Assembly (NCBI GenBank): GCA_017631725.1
Contig: JAGBSS010000239.1
Coordinates: 1-6,782 of the forward strand
Direction: 5' to 3'
Origin: Clostridia bacterium
GTDB lineage: Bacteria > Bacillota > Clostridia > Christensenellales > Borkfalkiaceae
Length of the DNA: 6,782 nt
A program made the position numbers and the translations under genes. The notes under the pieces are model-generated. The model did no database searches, was not told where the DNA came from, and saw nothing but the letters and a program-made list of their open reading frames with translations. Shown here piece after piece: positions 5,859-6,782 of the stretch (positions within the stretch are counted from its first letter, which is position 1; every line of letters starts with the position of its first letter).

Positions 5859-6782
5859 ATTTATAGTTGGCTTATATAATTTTTTTACGAAATATTATAT
5901 AAGAACGTTAGCAGTTTTTTCTACAAAAGCGTGTTCTAAAGCAAGATATAGATTAGCGTATCACAAACCGCTTGATTTAGACAACCCTAAAACGTTAAAC
6001 GAAAAGTTGTTATGGTTATTAGTAAACGATTACACAACAAATCCGCTTGTTGCAAAATGTGCAGATAAATATGCTGTCAGGGAATACATAAAAGATTGTG
6101 GGTATGAAGAGATTTTAAACGACTTGTACGGCGTTTACGATAAGCCTAGTGATATAGATTGGGCAAGTTTACCTAATCAATTTGTATTAAAATGGAATTT
6201 TGGTTGTGGGTATAACATTATTTGTTTAGATAAAAATGAACTTGATGAAAAGCAAGTTAAAGACAAATTAAAAAAATGGGGTAAAGAAAAACCTTGGTTA
6301 TTTTATGGCGAAAAGCAATATAAATACACTCCTAAAAAAATTATTTGTGAAAAGTTAATTATTCAAAATGATAATGAGCAAGAAGTAAACTCTAAAAATT
6401 GGGTTGCACCCGAAGATTATAAAGTATATTGCTTTAACGGCGAAGCTAAATACGTAATGGTTTGCGTTGGCCGTGAAAAAGGGCATCCCAAATTTTATTT
6501 TGTAGATAGAAATTGGGAACTTGCTAGGATAAATAGAGATAGTATTAATGCGCCTGAAGGTTTTAAATTAGAAAAACCTAAATGTGCAGACAAGTTATTT
6601 GAATGTGCAGAAAACTTATCTAAACCTTTTCCTTTTGTTAGGGCAGACTTTTATATTGTTAAAGATAAAGTTTTATTTGGGGAATTGACTTTTTCTCCTG
6701 CAGGAAGTTTAGACGTGTCAAGGTTGCCACAAACGGATATATTAATGGGTAGCATGTTAAAATTGGATAAAATTGAAAAATA
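5827..6782 (+). CDS. TupA-like ATP-grasp protein (3' end at the window edge)
   Basis: The reading frame is open from ATG 5827 to the window edge, giving 318 complete codons followed by TA. The window probably stops one base short of a TAA or TAG, because the family usually ends near this point. Landmarks of the TupA-like ATP-grasp family, in order: RLAYHKPLDLDNPKTLNEKL (42-61), CADKYAVREYI (78-88), FVLKWNFGCGYNIIC (119-133) with K122 as the likely ATP-binding lysine, EDYKVYCFNGEAKYVM (196-211), and VRADFYIVKD...FGELTFSPAG (271-293), where R272, D274 and E286 are the likely Mg-ATP ligands. The family is named after TupA of teichuronopeptide synthesis. By analogy this protein may form an amide between an amino acid and a sugar acid, though some relatives are annotated as glycosyltransferases. 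There is no signal peptide. The loop NFGCG departs from the NHGSG I would expect for the family. Confidence 0.85.
   Translation, partial: MGIKSVLKKSKFIVGLYNFFTKYYIRTLAVFSTKACSKARYRLAYHKPLDLDNPKTLNEKLLWLLVNDYTTNPLVAKCADKYAVREYIKDCGYEEILNDLYGVYDKPSDIDWASLPNQFVLKWNFGCGYNIICLDKNELDEKQVKDKLKKWGKEKPWLFYGEKQYKYTPKKIICEKLIIQNDNEQEVNSKNWVAPEDYKVYCFNGEAKYVMVCVGREKGHPKFYFVDRNWELARINRDSINAPEGFKLEKPKCADKLFECAENLSKPFPFVRADFYIVKDKVLFGELTFSPAGSLDVSRLPQTDILMGSMLKLDKIEK

Noticed and set aside
1..6782. Mycoplasma-type code or a mobile element/CRISPR in the window
   Set aside because: All tryptophans use TGG and no gene has an in-frame TGA, which gives no support for an altered code. No transposase, terminal repeats, direct-repeat arrays or tRNA-like sequence were seen.

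Overview
The window is a stretch of a surface-polysaccharide (capsule or exopolysaccharide) biosynthesis locus from an AT-rich bacterium. The DNA is visibly low in GC. All six visible gene ends use TAA, all tryptophans are TGG, and ribosome-binding sites are strong and purine-rich (GGAG or AGGAG). This fits a low-GC Bacillota (Clostridia-like or Bacilli-like) organism with the standard code. Species cannot be read from the sequence, and a Gram-positive origin is an inference.

Layout, all on the + strand: (1) the last 56 codons of an unidentified gene (2-172); (2) a GT4-type glycosyltransferase (180-1367); (3) a polytopic membrane protein of the O-antigen polymerase/ligase (Wzy-like) type starting at GTG (1369-2568); (4) a 157-base gap (2569-2725) holding the decayed N-terminus of another glycosyltransferase; (5) a left-handed beta-helix O-acyltransferase of the CatB-like class (2726-3364); (6) a second GT4-type glycosyltransferase (3365-4528); (7) a Wzx-type flippase (4515-5858); (8) a TupA-like ATP-grasp protein (5827-6782), cut by the window edge at what is probably its stop codon. 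Apart from the remnant gap, genes are separated by 7, 1 and 0 bases or overlap by 14 and 32 bases, so this looks like one operon. No convincing promoter or terminator is visible inside it.

How the genes fit together (inference from family roles): the glycosyltransferases build a lipid-linked repeat unit on the cytoplasmic face, the acyltransferase adds an O-acyl group, Wzx flips the unit and Wzy polymerises it outside. The TupA-like enzyme may attach an amino acid to a carboxylated sugar or otherwise ligate an amide. The initiating sugar-phosphate transferase, nucleotide-sugar synthesis genes and chain-length/export genes are not in the window.

The points most worth a second look are the glycosyltransferase fossil between wzy and the acyltransferase, the divergent ATP-binding loop of the TupA-like protein, and a strong local codon-context pattern (Asn, Asp and Tyr codons end in C before valine, creating many ACGT sites). 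I did not find a clearly new system; the locus is a recognisable Wzx/Wzy type with these oddities.
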